DNA from: Streptomyces sp. R33
Lineage (GTDB): Bacteria > Actinomycetota > Actinomycetes > Streptomycetales > Streptomycetaceae
Assembly: GCF_041200175.1 (NCBI RefSeq)
Contig: NZ_CP165727.1
Span: 7,434,001-7,498,000 of the forward strand
Direction: 5' to 3'
DNA: 64,000 bases
The notes below the pieces were generated by a model. That model made no database searches. It saw nothing but the letters and a program-made list of their open reading frames with translations, and was not told where the DNA came from. The position numbers were made by a program, and so were the translations under genes. Positions 51,003 through 59,408 of this stretch are shown in pieces; position 1 is the stretch's first letter, and each line of letters opens with the position of its first letter.

Positions 51003-54000
51003 ATGCCCCCGCGCCTGAGCATCGTCGTCCCCGTCTACAACGTCGAGCTCTACCTCGACGAGTGCCTGGAGTCCATTGCCGCCCAGACGTTCGACGACTT
51101 CGAGTGCATACTCGTCGACGACGGGTCCACCGACACCAGCGCAGTCATCGCCAAGGCCTTCGCCGCGCGGGACAAGCGTTTCCGAGTCGTCATGCAGGAC
51201 AACGCCGGACTCGGTGCCGCCCGCAACGTGGGCGCCCGCCACGCCTCCAAGGACAGTGAGTACCTGGCGTTCGTCGACAGTGACGACACCATGCCGGACT
51301 ACGCCTACGAGCGCCTGATCGCCGCCCTCGACGAGACCGGCTCGGACTTCGCCGGCGGCAACGTGAAGCGTTTCCGCTCCGTCGGCATGCAGCAGTCCTG
51401 GGGCCACCGGGCCGCCTTCGCCAAGACGCAGCTGAAGACCCACATCTCCAAGTTCCCGGCGCTGGTCACCGACCGCACCGCGTGGAACAAGGTCTACCGG
51501 CGCAGCTTCTGGGACGAGCACGGCTTCCAGTACCCGGAGGGCATCCTCTACGAGGACGCCCCCGTCAGCATCCCCGCGCACTACTTCGCGTCCAGCGTCG
51601 ACATCATCAGCGACTGCGTCTACCACTGGCGCGTCCGCGAGACCGGCGAGCGCTCGATCACCCAGCGCTCCACCGACCCGGTCTCCCTGATCGACCGCGT
51701 CACCTCCGTCCGCCTGGTCCGCGAGGCCCTCAAGGCCAAGGAGGGCGCCAAGTACGTCCGATACCTGCGCGACTACGACTACAACGTGCTGAGCGAGGAG
51801 CTCCCGCTCATCTACAAGTACGTCGGAGAGGGCGGCGCCGACTTCCGGGCCGCCTTCGTCAAGGAGGTCGGCGGGCTCGTCCGCGAGATCGGCACCGGCC
51901 CCTGGTCCGCGCTGACCGTCGCCGACCGCCTCAAGGCGTACCTGGCCCGCGAAGGCCGCGTCGAGGACTTCATCGCCCTCACGCAGCACCAGAGCGACTA
52001 CTCCTACAGCGTCCCCGTCAAGGGGCTGGCCCGCCCGCAGGCCGACTACCCCTTCCTGCACGGCCGCCCGCCGGTCCCCGCCAAGATCCTCACCCTCGGC
52101 CCGCGCGAGCGCCGCGTCGTCAGCCGCCTCGAGCAGGCCGTCTGGAGCGACGGCAAGCTGCTGCTGCGCGGCTACGCGGTGCCCGGCCACCTCGGCGCCG
52201 AGAGCCGCCTCGGCTCGCGCAAGGTGCTGGTCTTCCGCGAGGGGGGCAAGCGCCGCCGCACCGTCGTCAGCACCCGTACGGTCGCCTCCCCGATGGCCAC
52301 CGTGAACGCCCCGCACCTCGCCCTGCGGCACGCCGACTGGGCCGGCTTCACCGCCGTCGTCGACCCCACCGTCTTCCAGTCGGGCGGCAAGTGGAACGAC
52401 GGCATATGGACCACGTCCATCGCCGTCACCGGCGCCGGCGGCCTGCACCGCGCCCGCCTCAAGGGCGGCGAGTCCGACACCGGCCAGAACCCGCCCGCCC
52501 ACTGGGTGGCCCCGGACGTCCGCATCGTCCCGAACTCCACCGGCGCCCTCACCATCCAGGTGGAGGTCGTCCGGGCCCGCGCCCTCGACGTCCGCCCCGC
52601 CGGCGACGACGCCGTCGAGGTGGCCGGCGAGCTCGCCGCCGAGATCGGCGCCGGCGCGACCCTGCGCGCCGAGCACGTCTCCACCGGCACCGTCGTCACC
52701 TTCCCGCTCGAGACCGCCGCCGCCGGCGGCGCCGGGCGGATCCCGTTCACCGTGCGCGTACCGCTGGCCGAACTGGCCGCCGTACCGGACGCCTCGTGCG
52801 AGCCCGGCGAGTGGACCCCCGAGCCCTGGAGCCTGACCGTCGTCGGCGCCGACGGCTCCGAGCACCGTCTCGTGCACGACGAGCGCGGCGGCTTCGCCGG
52901 CCTGGTCGTGCCCCTGACCGGCGGGGAAACCGGCCGCGCCCTCTTCGCCAAGCGCGGCAACACCGGACACCTGACCCTCTCGGTGCAGCCCTCGCCGCCG
53001 CTGGTCGACTCGGTCGCCACCCAGGACGGCACCGTCACGCTGAAGGGCCGCTTCGTCGCCCCGGCGGACGAGCCGTACGAGCTGGTCCTGCACGACGCGC
53101 ACGGCACCGAGTTCAGCTACCCCGTCACCCGCGACGGCGACCGCTTCGAGTCCTCGTTCGAGCCGGTGCTCCCCGAGGCCTACGCCGGCCGCACCACGCT
53201 GCCCCAGGGCCGCTGGTGGCCCACCCTGCGCCCGCTCGCCCAGGGCGGCACCACCGCGGGCCTGCTCGGCGTCGACCGCGGCGCCCCGGTGCAGTTCGCG
53301 CCCACCGCCCTGCACGCCGGGCCGCACGCCCTCACCGTCCAGGGCCGCCGGATGCGGGTCGAGGCCCGCTTCTACGACCGCATGGTGCTCGTCGCCGACC
53401 CGCTGCTCAGCCCGCACGACCGCTCCCGGTACGCCCAGCGCGTGACCCGGTACGAGACCTACCCGGCGCAGCGCGCCCTGCCGGTCAAGGACATCGTCGT
53501 CTACGACACCTTCCAGGGGAACGGCGCGGGCGACTCGCCCCGCGCCATCCACGAGGAGCTGCTGCGCCGCGGCGAGAAGCTGGACCACGTCTGGCTCGTC
53601 CGCGACGGCCGCGCCGAGGTCCCCGCGACCGCCCGCGCCGTGCAGTACGACAGCGTCGAGGCCTGGGAGGTCCTGGCCCGGGCCCGCTACTACGTCGTGA
53701 ACGACAACGTGCCGCGGCGCTTCCAGCGCCGCGCCGGCCAGATCGTCGTCCAGACCTGGCACGGGACGCCGATCAAGGAGATCGGCCACGACTTCATCCA
53801 CGACTACTACACGAGCCCCGACATCCTCGAGGGGCTGGAGCACGACAGCGCCCAGTGGTCGCTGCTCGCCTCCCCGAGCTCGTACGCGACGCCCCTGCTC
53901 AAGCGCGCCCTCGGCTACAAGGGCGAGGTCATCGAGTCCGGCAGCCCGCGTGCGGACGCGCTCGTCAAGCCCGACGCGCAGCGGATCGCCGAGGTCCGCC

Positions 54001-54584
54001 GCCGGCTCGGCCTGCCCGAGGGCAAGAAGGTCGTCCTCTACATGCCGACCTGGCGCGAGAACCGCGAGGGCTGGTCGGGCGGCTACAAGCTCGACCTGCA
54101 GATCGACCTGGACGCGGCGCGGCGCGAGCTCGGCGAGGACCACGTCCTGCTGGTCCGCGGCCACCACCACGTGACCGAGCAGGTCCGGGACAACGTGCGC
54201 GACGGCTTCGTCGTCGACGTGTCCCGCTGGCCCGACGCGACCGACCTGCTGCTCGTCGCGGACGTGCTGATCTCGGACTACTCCTCGGCGCTGTTCGACT
54301 TCGCGCTCACCGACCGGCCGATCCTGCTCTTCACGTACGACCTGGAGCACTACCGGACCACGCTGCGCGGCTTCAACTTCGACCTGGCGGAGAAGGCCCC
54401 CGGCCCGCTGCTGGCGGACTCGGCGAGCCTCATCGAGGCCGTGCGGGGCGCGGACGCGATCGGGGCGGAGTACAAGGAGGCGCGGGCCGCGTTCCGTGCC
54501 GAGTTCTGCGACCTGGACGACGGCGGCGCCGCCGAGCGCGTCGTCGACCGGATGCTCTCCATGGCGGCCAAGCCCGCGGTGTGA
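51003..54584 (+). CDS. Fused GT2 glycosyltransferase and TagF-like CDP-glycerol glycerophosphotransferase (teichoic acid)
   Basis: A 1193-residue protein. The N-terminal GT2 domain (1-280) has SIVVPVYNVELYLDECLES, the VDDGSTD motif and the metal-binding VDSDD near residue 96. A middle beta-rich region (360-800) appears to be linker and carbohydrate-binding-like modules. The C-terminal 330 residues are TagF-like: QTWHGTPIKEIGHD near 917, LYMPTWRENREGW, and DVLISDYSSALFDFALTDRP near 1087. Such fusions build and decorate wall teichoic acid at the cytoplasmic face. No other tag/tar genes are nearby. GCTGGAG lies nine bases before the start; the GC-poor stretch upstream (50930-51000) probably holds the promoter. 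Confidence 0.88.
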   Translation: MPPRLSIVVPVYNVELYLDECLESIAAQTFDDFECILVDDGSTDTSAVIAKAFAARDKRFRVVMQDNAGLGAARNVGARHASKDSEYLAFVDSDDTMPDYAYERLIAALDETGSDFAGGNVKRFRSVGMQQSWGHRAAFAKTQLKTHISKFPALVTDRTAWNKVYRRSFWDEHGFQYPEGILYEDAPVSIPAHYFASSVDIISDCVYHWRVRETGERSITQRSTDPVSLIDRVTSVRLVREALKAKEGAKYVRYLRDYDYNVLSEELPLIYKYVGEGGADFRAAFVKEVGGLVREIGTGPWSALTVADRLKAYLAREGRVEDFIALTQHQSDYSYSVPVKGLARPQADYPFLHGRPPVPAKILTLGPRERRVVSRLEQAVWSDGKLLLRGYAVPGHLGAESRLGSRKVLVFREGGKRRRTVVSTRTVASPMATVNAPHLALRHADWAGFTAVVDPTVFQSGGKWNDGIWTTSIAVTGAGGLHRARLKGGESDTGQNPPAHWVAPDVRIVPNSTGALTIQVEVVRARALDVRPAGDDAVEVAGELAAEIGAGATLRAEHVSTGTVVTFPLETAAAGGAGRIPFTVRVPLAELAAVPDASCEPGEWTPEPWSLTVVGADGSEHRLVHDERGGFAGLVVPLTGGETGRALFAKRGNTGHLTLSVQPSPPLVDSVATQDGTVTLKGRFVAPADEPYELVLHDAHGTEFSYPVTRDGDRFESSFEPVLPEAYAGRTTLPQGRWWPTLRPLAQGGTTAGLLGVDRGAPVQFAPTALHAGPHALTVQGRRMRVEARFYDRMVLVADPLLSPHDRSRYAQRVTRYETYPAQRALPVKDIVVYDTFQGNGAGDSPRAIHEELLRRGEKLDHVWLVRDGRAEVPATARAVQYDSVEAWEVLARARYYVVNDNVPRRFQRRAGQIVVQTWHGTPIKEIGHDFIHDYYTSPDILEGLEHDSAQWSLLASPSSYATPLLKRALGYKGEVIESGSPRADALVKPDAQRIAEVRRRLGLPEGKKVVLYMPTWRENREGWSGGYKLDLQIDLDAARRELGEDHVLLVRGHHHVTEQVRDNVRDGFVVDVSRWPDATDLLLVADVLISDYSSALFDFALTDRPILLFTYDLEHYRTTLRGFNFDLAEKAPGPLLADSASLIEAVRGADAIGAEYKEARAAFRAEFCDLDDGGAAERVVDRMLSMAAKPAV

Positions 54585-54633
54585 GCCGCAGGCCTACGGT
54601 GTGAGCCGTAGGAGTGCATTCAGGACACGTTTG

Positions 54634-54682
54634 CAGACCGGCCCCGGGCCCACCGATGAATTTCGGGCCCGGGGCCGGTCTG
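54634..54682. terminator. Perfect 18-bp hairpin terminator
   Basis: CAGACCGGCCCCGGGCCC and GGGCCCGGGGCCGGTCTG pair perfectly around a 13-base loop. It follows the GT2-TagF gene. A short direct repeat, CGGTGTGAGCCG, occurs twice just before it, the first copy containing the TGA stop. Confidence 0.8.
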
Positions 54683-54742
54683 TATGGGAGCGAGACGGTG
54701 CCCACCGCACGGACTCGACCCCGCACCCGCCTGGAGGCAGTC

Positions 54743-55228
54743 ATGAGCAGCAGCAACGGATTCACCACGTGTCTGTGGTTCGACGGCAATGCGCAGGCCG
54801 CCGCCGACTACTACGTGTCCGTCTTCAAGGACGGGAAGATCGGGCGGACCGGCTACTACAACGAGGCGGGCCCGGGCACGGCCGGTGACGTGATGGTCGT
54901 CGAGTTCGAGATCAACGGCCAGAAGTTCGTCGGCCTCAACGGCGGCCCGCAGTTCCCCTTCACCGAGGCGATCTCGTTCCAGATCCACTGCGCCGACGAG
55001 GCGGAGTCGGACTACTACTACGACGAGCTGACGAAGGACGGCGGCCAGGAGTCCGCCTGCGGCTGGGTCAAGGACAAGTTCGGGGTGTCCTGGCAGGTCA
55101 TCCCGGCCGGCGCCATCGACCTGGTCACCGACCCGGACCCGGGCCGGGCCGCCCGCGCCACCGCGGCCATGATGAAGATGAAGAAGCTGGACGTGGCGGA
55201 GATGCGCCGGGCGGCCGACGCCGGGTGA
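54743..55228 (+). CDS. PhnB-like VOC family protein
   Basis: A 161-residue single-domain VOC protein. LWFDGNAQAAADYYVSVFKDG opens the fold, followed by GDVMVVEFEINGQKFVGLNGGP and the YDELTKDGG...CGWVKDKFGVSWQVIP block typical of the PhnB/3-demethylubiquinone methyltransferase-like group. These proteins probably bind or convert a small metabolite; the name reflects fold, not activity. CTGGAGG precedes the ATG by five bases. The C-terminal MMKMKKLDVAEMRRA helix is a common extension. Confidence 0.85.
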   Translation: MSSSNGFTTCLWFDGNAQAAADYYVSVFKDGKIGRTGYYNEAGPGTAGDVMVVEFEINGQKFVGLNGGPQFPFTEAISFQIHCADEAESDYYYDELTKDGGQESACGWVKDKFGVSWQVIPAGAIDLVTDPDPGRAARATAAMMKMKKLDVAEMRRAADAG

Positions 55229-55248
55229 CAGGGCTCCGGCCCAACCCG

Positions 55249-55989
55249 CTAGGCGGCCGGGCCGAGGCCGCCGATCCGGGCCAGCAGCGCCGGGAGGGCC
55301 GTCCCGATCGGCTCGCGGATCACCTCGTCGGCGAGCGGATCGTACGGGGTCTCCTCGGCGTTCACGATGATCAGGCGGGCCCCCGCCTCGGCGGCCATTC
55401 CGGCCAGCGAGGCGGCGGGCTGCACCTGGAGCGTGGTCCCGACGGCGATGAAGACATGACAGCCCTTGGCCACGGCCACGGCCTGCCGCAGCACCTCGGG
55501 ATCGAGCCGTTCGCCGAACATCACGGTCGCCGACTTGAGGATCCCGCCGCAGACCAGACAGGCCGGATCCGGCACCCCGGCGGCGACCCGGGCCAGCGTC
55601 TCGTCCATCCCCGACCGGGCATGGCAGGCCGTGCAGACCACCGCCCGCGCGGTCCCGTGCAGTTCGAACACCTTGCGCGGCGGCATCCCGGCGAGCTGGT
55701 GCAGCCCGTCCACGTTCTGCGTGATCACCCGGACCGGCGTCCCGCCGCGCTCCAGCGCGGCCACGGCCAGATGCGCGGCATTCGGCTGCGCCCCGAGGGC
55801 GCCGACCTCGGCGCGCATCTGCCACGAGCGGCGCCGGATCTCCGGATCCGCCATGTAGTACTCGTACGTAACGAGCTTCTCGGCCTCGGGATCCCGGCGC
55901 CACAACCCCTGCGGCCCCCGGTAGTCCGGAATCCCGGAGTCGGTGGACATCCCCGCCCCACTGAGCACTGCGACAAGCGGCTTCCCCAT
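55249..55989 (-). CDS. Sirtuin (Sir2-family NAD-dependent protein deacylase)
   Basis: A 246-residue class III enzyme. AVLSGAGMSTDSGIPDYRGP is the NAD site, TQNVDGLHQLAG the adenine-binding segment, and His in VFELHGTARAVVCTAC the catalytic base. Zinc cysteines are CTAC and CLVCGG. AVGTTLQVQPAA and IIVNAEETPYD complete the Rossmann fold. It would remove acetyl or other acyl groups from lysines using NAD+. A role in regulating acyl-CoA ligases, many of which are encoded in this window, is possible but inference. It is monocistronic. Confidence 0.92.
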   Translation of the reverse strand: MGKPLVAVLSGAGMSTDSGIPDYRGPQGLWRRDPEAEKLVTYEYYMADPEIRRRSWQMRAEVGALGAQPNAAHLAVAALERGGTPVRVITQNVDGLHQLAGMPPRKVFELHGTARAVVCTACHARSGMDETLARVAAGVPDPACLVCGGILKSATVMFGERLDPEVLRQAVAVAKGCHVFIAVGTTLQVQPAASLAGMAAEAGARLIIVNAEETPYDPLADEVIREPIGTALPALLARIGGLGPAA

Positions 55990-56138
55990 GCCCCGACCCT
56001 ACGTACGTCCGGTACGGGCCCGCGACCGGATTAACTTCGTCCGAGAGGGTCGTTTCTGCGGTGATTCCCTCCCCCCACAGGAGTGAGATACGTGGTCCAC
56101 CCCTGCCCGCGGAGACCCCCGGTGGTTACACATCCCGC

Positions 56139-56564
56139 ATGAAGATCATGCCGTACAGCCTCGGTGCCCTGCTGCTGCCCTTGCTCGCGCTGCCGGCCCC
56201 GACCCCCGCCGTCGCCGACCCCGCCCCGGTCGTCGCCCGCCACCGGCACGATGCCGCCGAGATCAGTGCCTTCCTCGCCTCCTTCTACGGCCACCACGGC
56301 CCTTCCCCGCACGACCGCGAGCACCGCGTCTCGCAGCAGCTCAAGGAGAAGCAGGCGCACCACCCGCACTCCGACGTGCTGCTCTGCGCCCAGAACGAGC
56401 CCTGGGACATCGCCATCGGGGCGGTCACCGTCGCCCAGTCGGCCGGTGTCGGCTGGGCCACCGTCACCACCCACTGGAGCGCGGACAGCACCGACACGTT
56501 CACCGCGTACGTGCGTCTCGACTCCCGGCCGATCAAGCTCGACGACGTGATCTGCGCGGGCTGA
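56139..56564 (+). CDS. Small secreted protein (DUF3828-like)
   Basis: A 141-residue exported protein with a Sec leader (MKIMPYSLGALLLPLLALPAPTPAVA). The mature part reads ISAFLASFYGHHGPSPHDRE, then SDVLLCAQNEPWDIAIGAVTV, with two cysteines (in LLCAQ and VICAG) likely disulfide-bonded. The layout resembles DUF3828 proteins; I have low confidence in that. It starts at ATG 56139, though upstream codons remain open. No enzyme motif is seen. It is divergent from the sirtuin gene. Confidence 0.6.
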   Translation: MKIMPYSLGALLLPLLALPAPTPAVADPAPVVARHRHDAAEISAFLASFYGHHGPSPHDREHRVSQQLKEKQAHHPHSDVLLCAQNEPWDIAIGAVTVAQSAGVGWATVTTHWSADSTDTFTAYVRLDSRPIKLDDVICAG

Positions 56565-56596
56565 CCGTCCGTACGCCGTCTGGTACAACACCGGAC

Positions 56597-57451
56597 ATGA
56601 CGGGATTCGAGATCACCGGCGCGAGCGCCGCCGACATGGAAATGATCCGCACCTGGGCCGACGAGGAAGGCTGGAACCCGGGCGACTCCGACCGGTTCGC
56701 GTTCGCGGTCGCCGATCCGGCCGGCTTCCTCGTCGGCCGGGTCGACGGTGAACCGGTGGCCTGCATCTCGGCCGTGCGGTACGGGTCGGCCTTCGGCTTC
56801 ATCGGCTTCTACATCGCCCGCCCGGCCGTCCGCGGGCAGGGTTACGGGATCCGGCTGTGGCACGCCGGGATGGAGCGGCTCGACGGGCGGCTCGTCGGCC
56901 TGGACGGGGTGGTCGACCAGCAGGACAACTACCGCAAGTCCGGGTTCCGTTCGGCCTGGAACAACGTCCGGTACGAGGGCGTCCCGCGGGTGAACGGCTC
57001 GAGCGGGGCCGAGGCCGGGGTCGAGGTCGTCGACGCCGGCTCGCTCCCCTTCGGGCAGCTGGCCGCCTACGACCGCCGGTTCTTCCCCGCCCGGCGCGAC
57101 GCCTTCCTGTCCGCCTGGACCGGCCTGCCCGGCCGGACCGCCCTCGCCGCCGTCCGCGCGGGGCGGCTCGAGGGGCTCGGGGTGATCCGCCCGTGCAGCG
57201 GGGCCTCCCGGATCGGCCCGCTGTACGCCTCCACCCCGGGCATCGCGGCGGCCCTGCTGCACCGGCTCGCGGAGCAGACCCCCGACGGGGCGGTCGCCGT
57301 GGACGTGCCCGACGCCAATCCGGCGGCCACCGCCCTGCTGGCCGGGCTGGGGCTGGCCCCCTCCTTCGAGGCCGCCCGGATGTACACCGGGCCCGCCCCG
57401 GAGGTGGAGGTGGCCGGGATGTACGGGGTGACGAGCCTCGAACTGGGCTGA
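56597..57451 (+). CDS. GNAT-family N-acetyltransferase with C-terminal domain
   Basis: A 284-residue acetyltransferase. The GNAT core is at 1-130, with GFYIARPAVRGQGYGIRLWHAG as the acetyl-CoA-binding motif (RxxGxG). A second domain (about 140-284) resembles the YitH/GNAT-18 extension, with AAYDRRFFPARRDAFLSAW and LFGQ-like strands. It would acetylate an unknown amine. It starts 32 bases after the preceding gene and may be co-transcribed with it. Confidence 0.83.
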   Translation: MTGFEITGASAADMEMIRTWADEEGWNPGDSDRFAFAVADPAGFLVGRVDGEPVACISAVRYGSAFGFIGFYIARPAVRGQGYGIRLWHAGMERLDGRLVGLDGVVDQQDNYRKSGFRSAWNNVRYEGVPRVNGSSGAEAGVEVVDAGSLPFGQLAAYDRRFFPARRDAFLSAWTGLPGRTALAAVRAGRLEGLGVIRPCSGASRIGPLYASTPGIAAALLHRLAEQTPDGAVAVDVPDANPAATALLAGLGLAPSFEAARMYTGPAPEVEVAGMYGVTSLELG

Positions 57452-57572
57452 CAGGCCGATGGACTGACGGAGCGACGGACTGACGGACTGACGGGCCGAC
57501 GGGGCGCGGGGGTGAGGCGGGATGCCGGGCGGCGGTCGCACGACGCCGCCCGGCCGGTCGCGTCGTGCCGGG

Positions 57573-58016
57573 TCAGAAGCCGAACAGGGCGCCGCTGGTG
57601 TGCCGCAGCCCGCAGGGGTTGCCGAAGGTGTACGAGTAGTGCAGCCGGCGGCCCTGCCACACCCCGTCGGCCCTGACCGTCATCGGGTTCCACTCCCTGG
57701 TGCAGTCGACGCCGGCGCCCGGTGCCGCGACGGCGTCCAACTCGTGCGAGTTCGCCCGCAGTTCGGCACATGCGGCGGCCGGGGACGGGTGCGTCCCGCC
57801 CGGGGTCGGCGCACAGACGAGCGTCACCGCGCGCAGCACCGTGCCGTACGTGGTGTCCTCCCCGGCCGTGATGCTCAGGACGAGGGCGGACGGCGCGTAC
57901 AGGCTCTCCGCACCGGACGGTGCGGCGTCGGCAGCTCCGGGCCAGGCCAGGGCCGTGAGAGCGGTGAGCGCCATGGCGGCGGAACCGAGGCCGAGACCCT
58001 TTGCGATGGACCGCAT
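57573..58016 (-). CDS. Subtilisin-inhibitor (SSI)-family secreted protease inhibitor with arginine at P1
   Basis: A 147-residue precursor. After a leader ending ADA, the SSI fold begins SLYAPSALVLSITAGED. Four cysteines (68, 83, 105, 135) match the two conserved disulfides. The reactive site is CTREWNPM, and alignment with SSI (CPMVYDPV) puts Arg107 at P1, predicting inhibition of trypsin-like proteases. The WQGRRLHYSYTF strand and the C-terminal GALFGF are typical. AAGGGAG precedes the ATG by six bases. In Streptomyces such inhibitors protect aerial growth by controlling extracellular proteases. Confidence 0.92.
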   Translation of the reverse strand: MRSIAKGLGLGSAAMALTALTALAWPGAADAAPSGAESLYAPSALVLSITAGEDTTYGTVLRAVTLVCAPTPGGTHPSPAAACAELRANSHELDAVAAPGAGVDCTREWNPMTVRADGVWQGRRLHYSYTFGNPCGLRHTSGALFGF

Positions 58017-58250
58017 TTCGAACTCCCTTTGAGTGGTTGCTTCGGATAGCGGACAGGAGTCTTGCCGACACGGACCGTGAACGCCCGTTCGTACCCCCAT
58101 TTCTCGTCACCGATCGTGAGCGAATGTATGCAGACCGCAGCCGTGTGAAGGTGCTGACCTGTGGGGGAGCAGGCCGCCGAATCGGCCGAACACACGCGCT
58201 GAAACATTCCGGGAGCGGGTCCGGACCGGCTCCCGGGGCGGATTCTGCGT

Positions 58251-58712
58251 CTAGCGGGTCGTGGAAATGCGCGGGGCGTAGAGGTCGATGAGCCGGGTGC
58301 GGGTCTGCTGGAGCCGGAGCGCGAGCACCCGTCCGACCCAGTGGCCGACGGCGGAGCCGAAGGCGGGGTCGGCGTCCATCAGCATCCGTACGGCGGTCGC
58401 GTCGAACTCGTACGAGCGCACCGGGGTCATCGCCTCCGCGCTGAGCTGCCACACGTACGGCGGGAAGAGCCAGGACCAGCCCACCAGTTCACCGGGGCCG
58501 AGGTTCTCGACGGGGGCGGGCCGGCGGCCGGGCAGGGGGACCTGGAGCGTCACGGTGCCGGAGCGCACGATCCAGAAGGCCTCGGTGCGGCCGCCCTCCT
58601 CGAAGATCGTCGCGCCTTCGGGGAAGTTGACCTCGCGGGCCTGTGACATCAGCCGTCCCCGGTGTTCGGCGGAGAGGACGGCGGCGATTCGGATGGGGGA
58701 AGGTGTGCTCAC
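58251..58712 (-). CDS. Cyclic-nucleotide-binding-domain protein without DNA-binding domain
   Basis: A 153-residue protein. The cNMP-binding jelly roll runs residues 15-120: REVNFPEGATIFEEGGRTEAFW, VRSGTVTLQV, NLGPGELVGWSWL, with a cap helix at the end. The classical HTH of Crp/Fnr regulators is missing. The arginine of the phosphate-binding cassette is not obvious, so it may bind a different ligand. It probably works as a partner or adaptor. Its start is divergent from nothing close; the gene at 58832 lies upstream on the same strand. Confidence 0.78.
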   Translation of the reverse strand: MSTPSPIRIAAVLSAEHRGRLMSQAREVNFPEGATIFEEGGRTEAFWIVRSGTVTLQVPLPGRRPAPVENLGPGELVGWSWLFPPYVWQLSAEAMTPVRSYEFDATAVRMLMDADPAFGSAVGHWVGRVLALRLQQTRTRLIDLYAPRISTTR

Positions 58713-58831
58713 GACGGCCTCCGATCAGGGCCCCCCGCTACCCCCAGTGTCGCCGACACCCGGGCGAATGCGGGCGCGGCGCATCACCCGGTTGTCCCGT
58801 CACCCCAGGGGCGGTCCTGCGCGCGCCGGGG

Positions 58832-59134
58832 TCAGTCCTCGGCGCCGGCCTCCAGGCAGGCCAGCTCCATCGCGTCGAGGACCGCCTCGTGGCTGCGCCG
58901 GCTCAGCTCCGCCACGTTCTCGATCTGCGCCGTCGCCCAGGCCGCCAGGGTCATGACCAGCACGCGCAGCCCGTCCGTGCCGTGCTCGGCCAGGATCGCG
59001 TCGGCGACGATCATCGCGTCCTCGGGAACCTGCTCCGGTGGCTCCAGCCCGGCGAGACCCCGCAGCATGGTGAGGGTGCGGCGGGAGATCTCCGGCGTCA
59101 TCCTCGCCAGCCGCAGGTCCTCTTCTTCGTCCAT
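58832..59134 (-). CDS. Small helical hypothetical protein
   Basis: A 100-residue acidic helical protein. GGGAGGGTGGGGCAG precedes the ATG. It begins MDEEEDLRLARMTPEISRRT and contains IENVAELSRRSHEAVLDAMELA at its end. No motif is recognised. It could be a small regulator or toxin-system component, but nothing supports that. The gap downstream of it, 58713-58831, looks empty. Confidence 0.6.
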   Translation of the reverse strand: MDEEEDLRLARMTPEISRRTLTMLRGLAGLEPPEQVPEDAMIVADAILAEHGTDGLRVLVMTLAAWATAQIENVAELSRRSHEAVLDAMELACLEAGAED

Positions 59135-59408
59135 CTGCCCCACCCTCCCGTGCGTTCCCGTCCCCCTCAGGGGCACGGTAGGCGCTGAGGGCCCCGCGCG
59201 GGGCGGTTTCGCCAGGGTGACCGCACGTAAGGGCCTGCCCGCACCGCTGCGCGCCGCGTCCTGGCGACCGGCGCCGGGTCGGCGGGGCGCCGGCCGGAAA
59301 GTCGGCGCCCGTTTGGGTTCCCTGCTCGACGACCGGCCGGTAACTTGACCGCGGCATCCGTCCGTTGCCACCGATCGGCCCGGACGGCCCGACCCCGGCA
59401 GGAGCGAC

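Noticed and set aside
50964..54350. A long open frame on the minus strand opposite the GT2-TagF gene
   Set aside because: It is the mirror of a strongly biased coding region; the product is repetitive and lacks domains.
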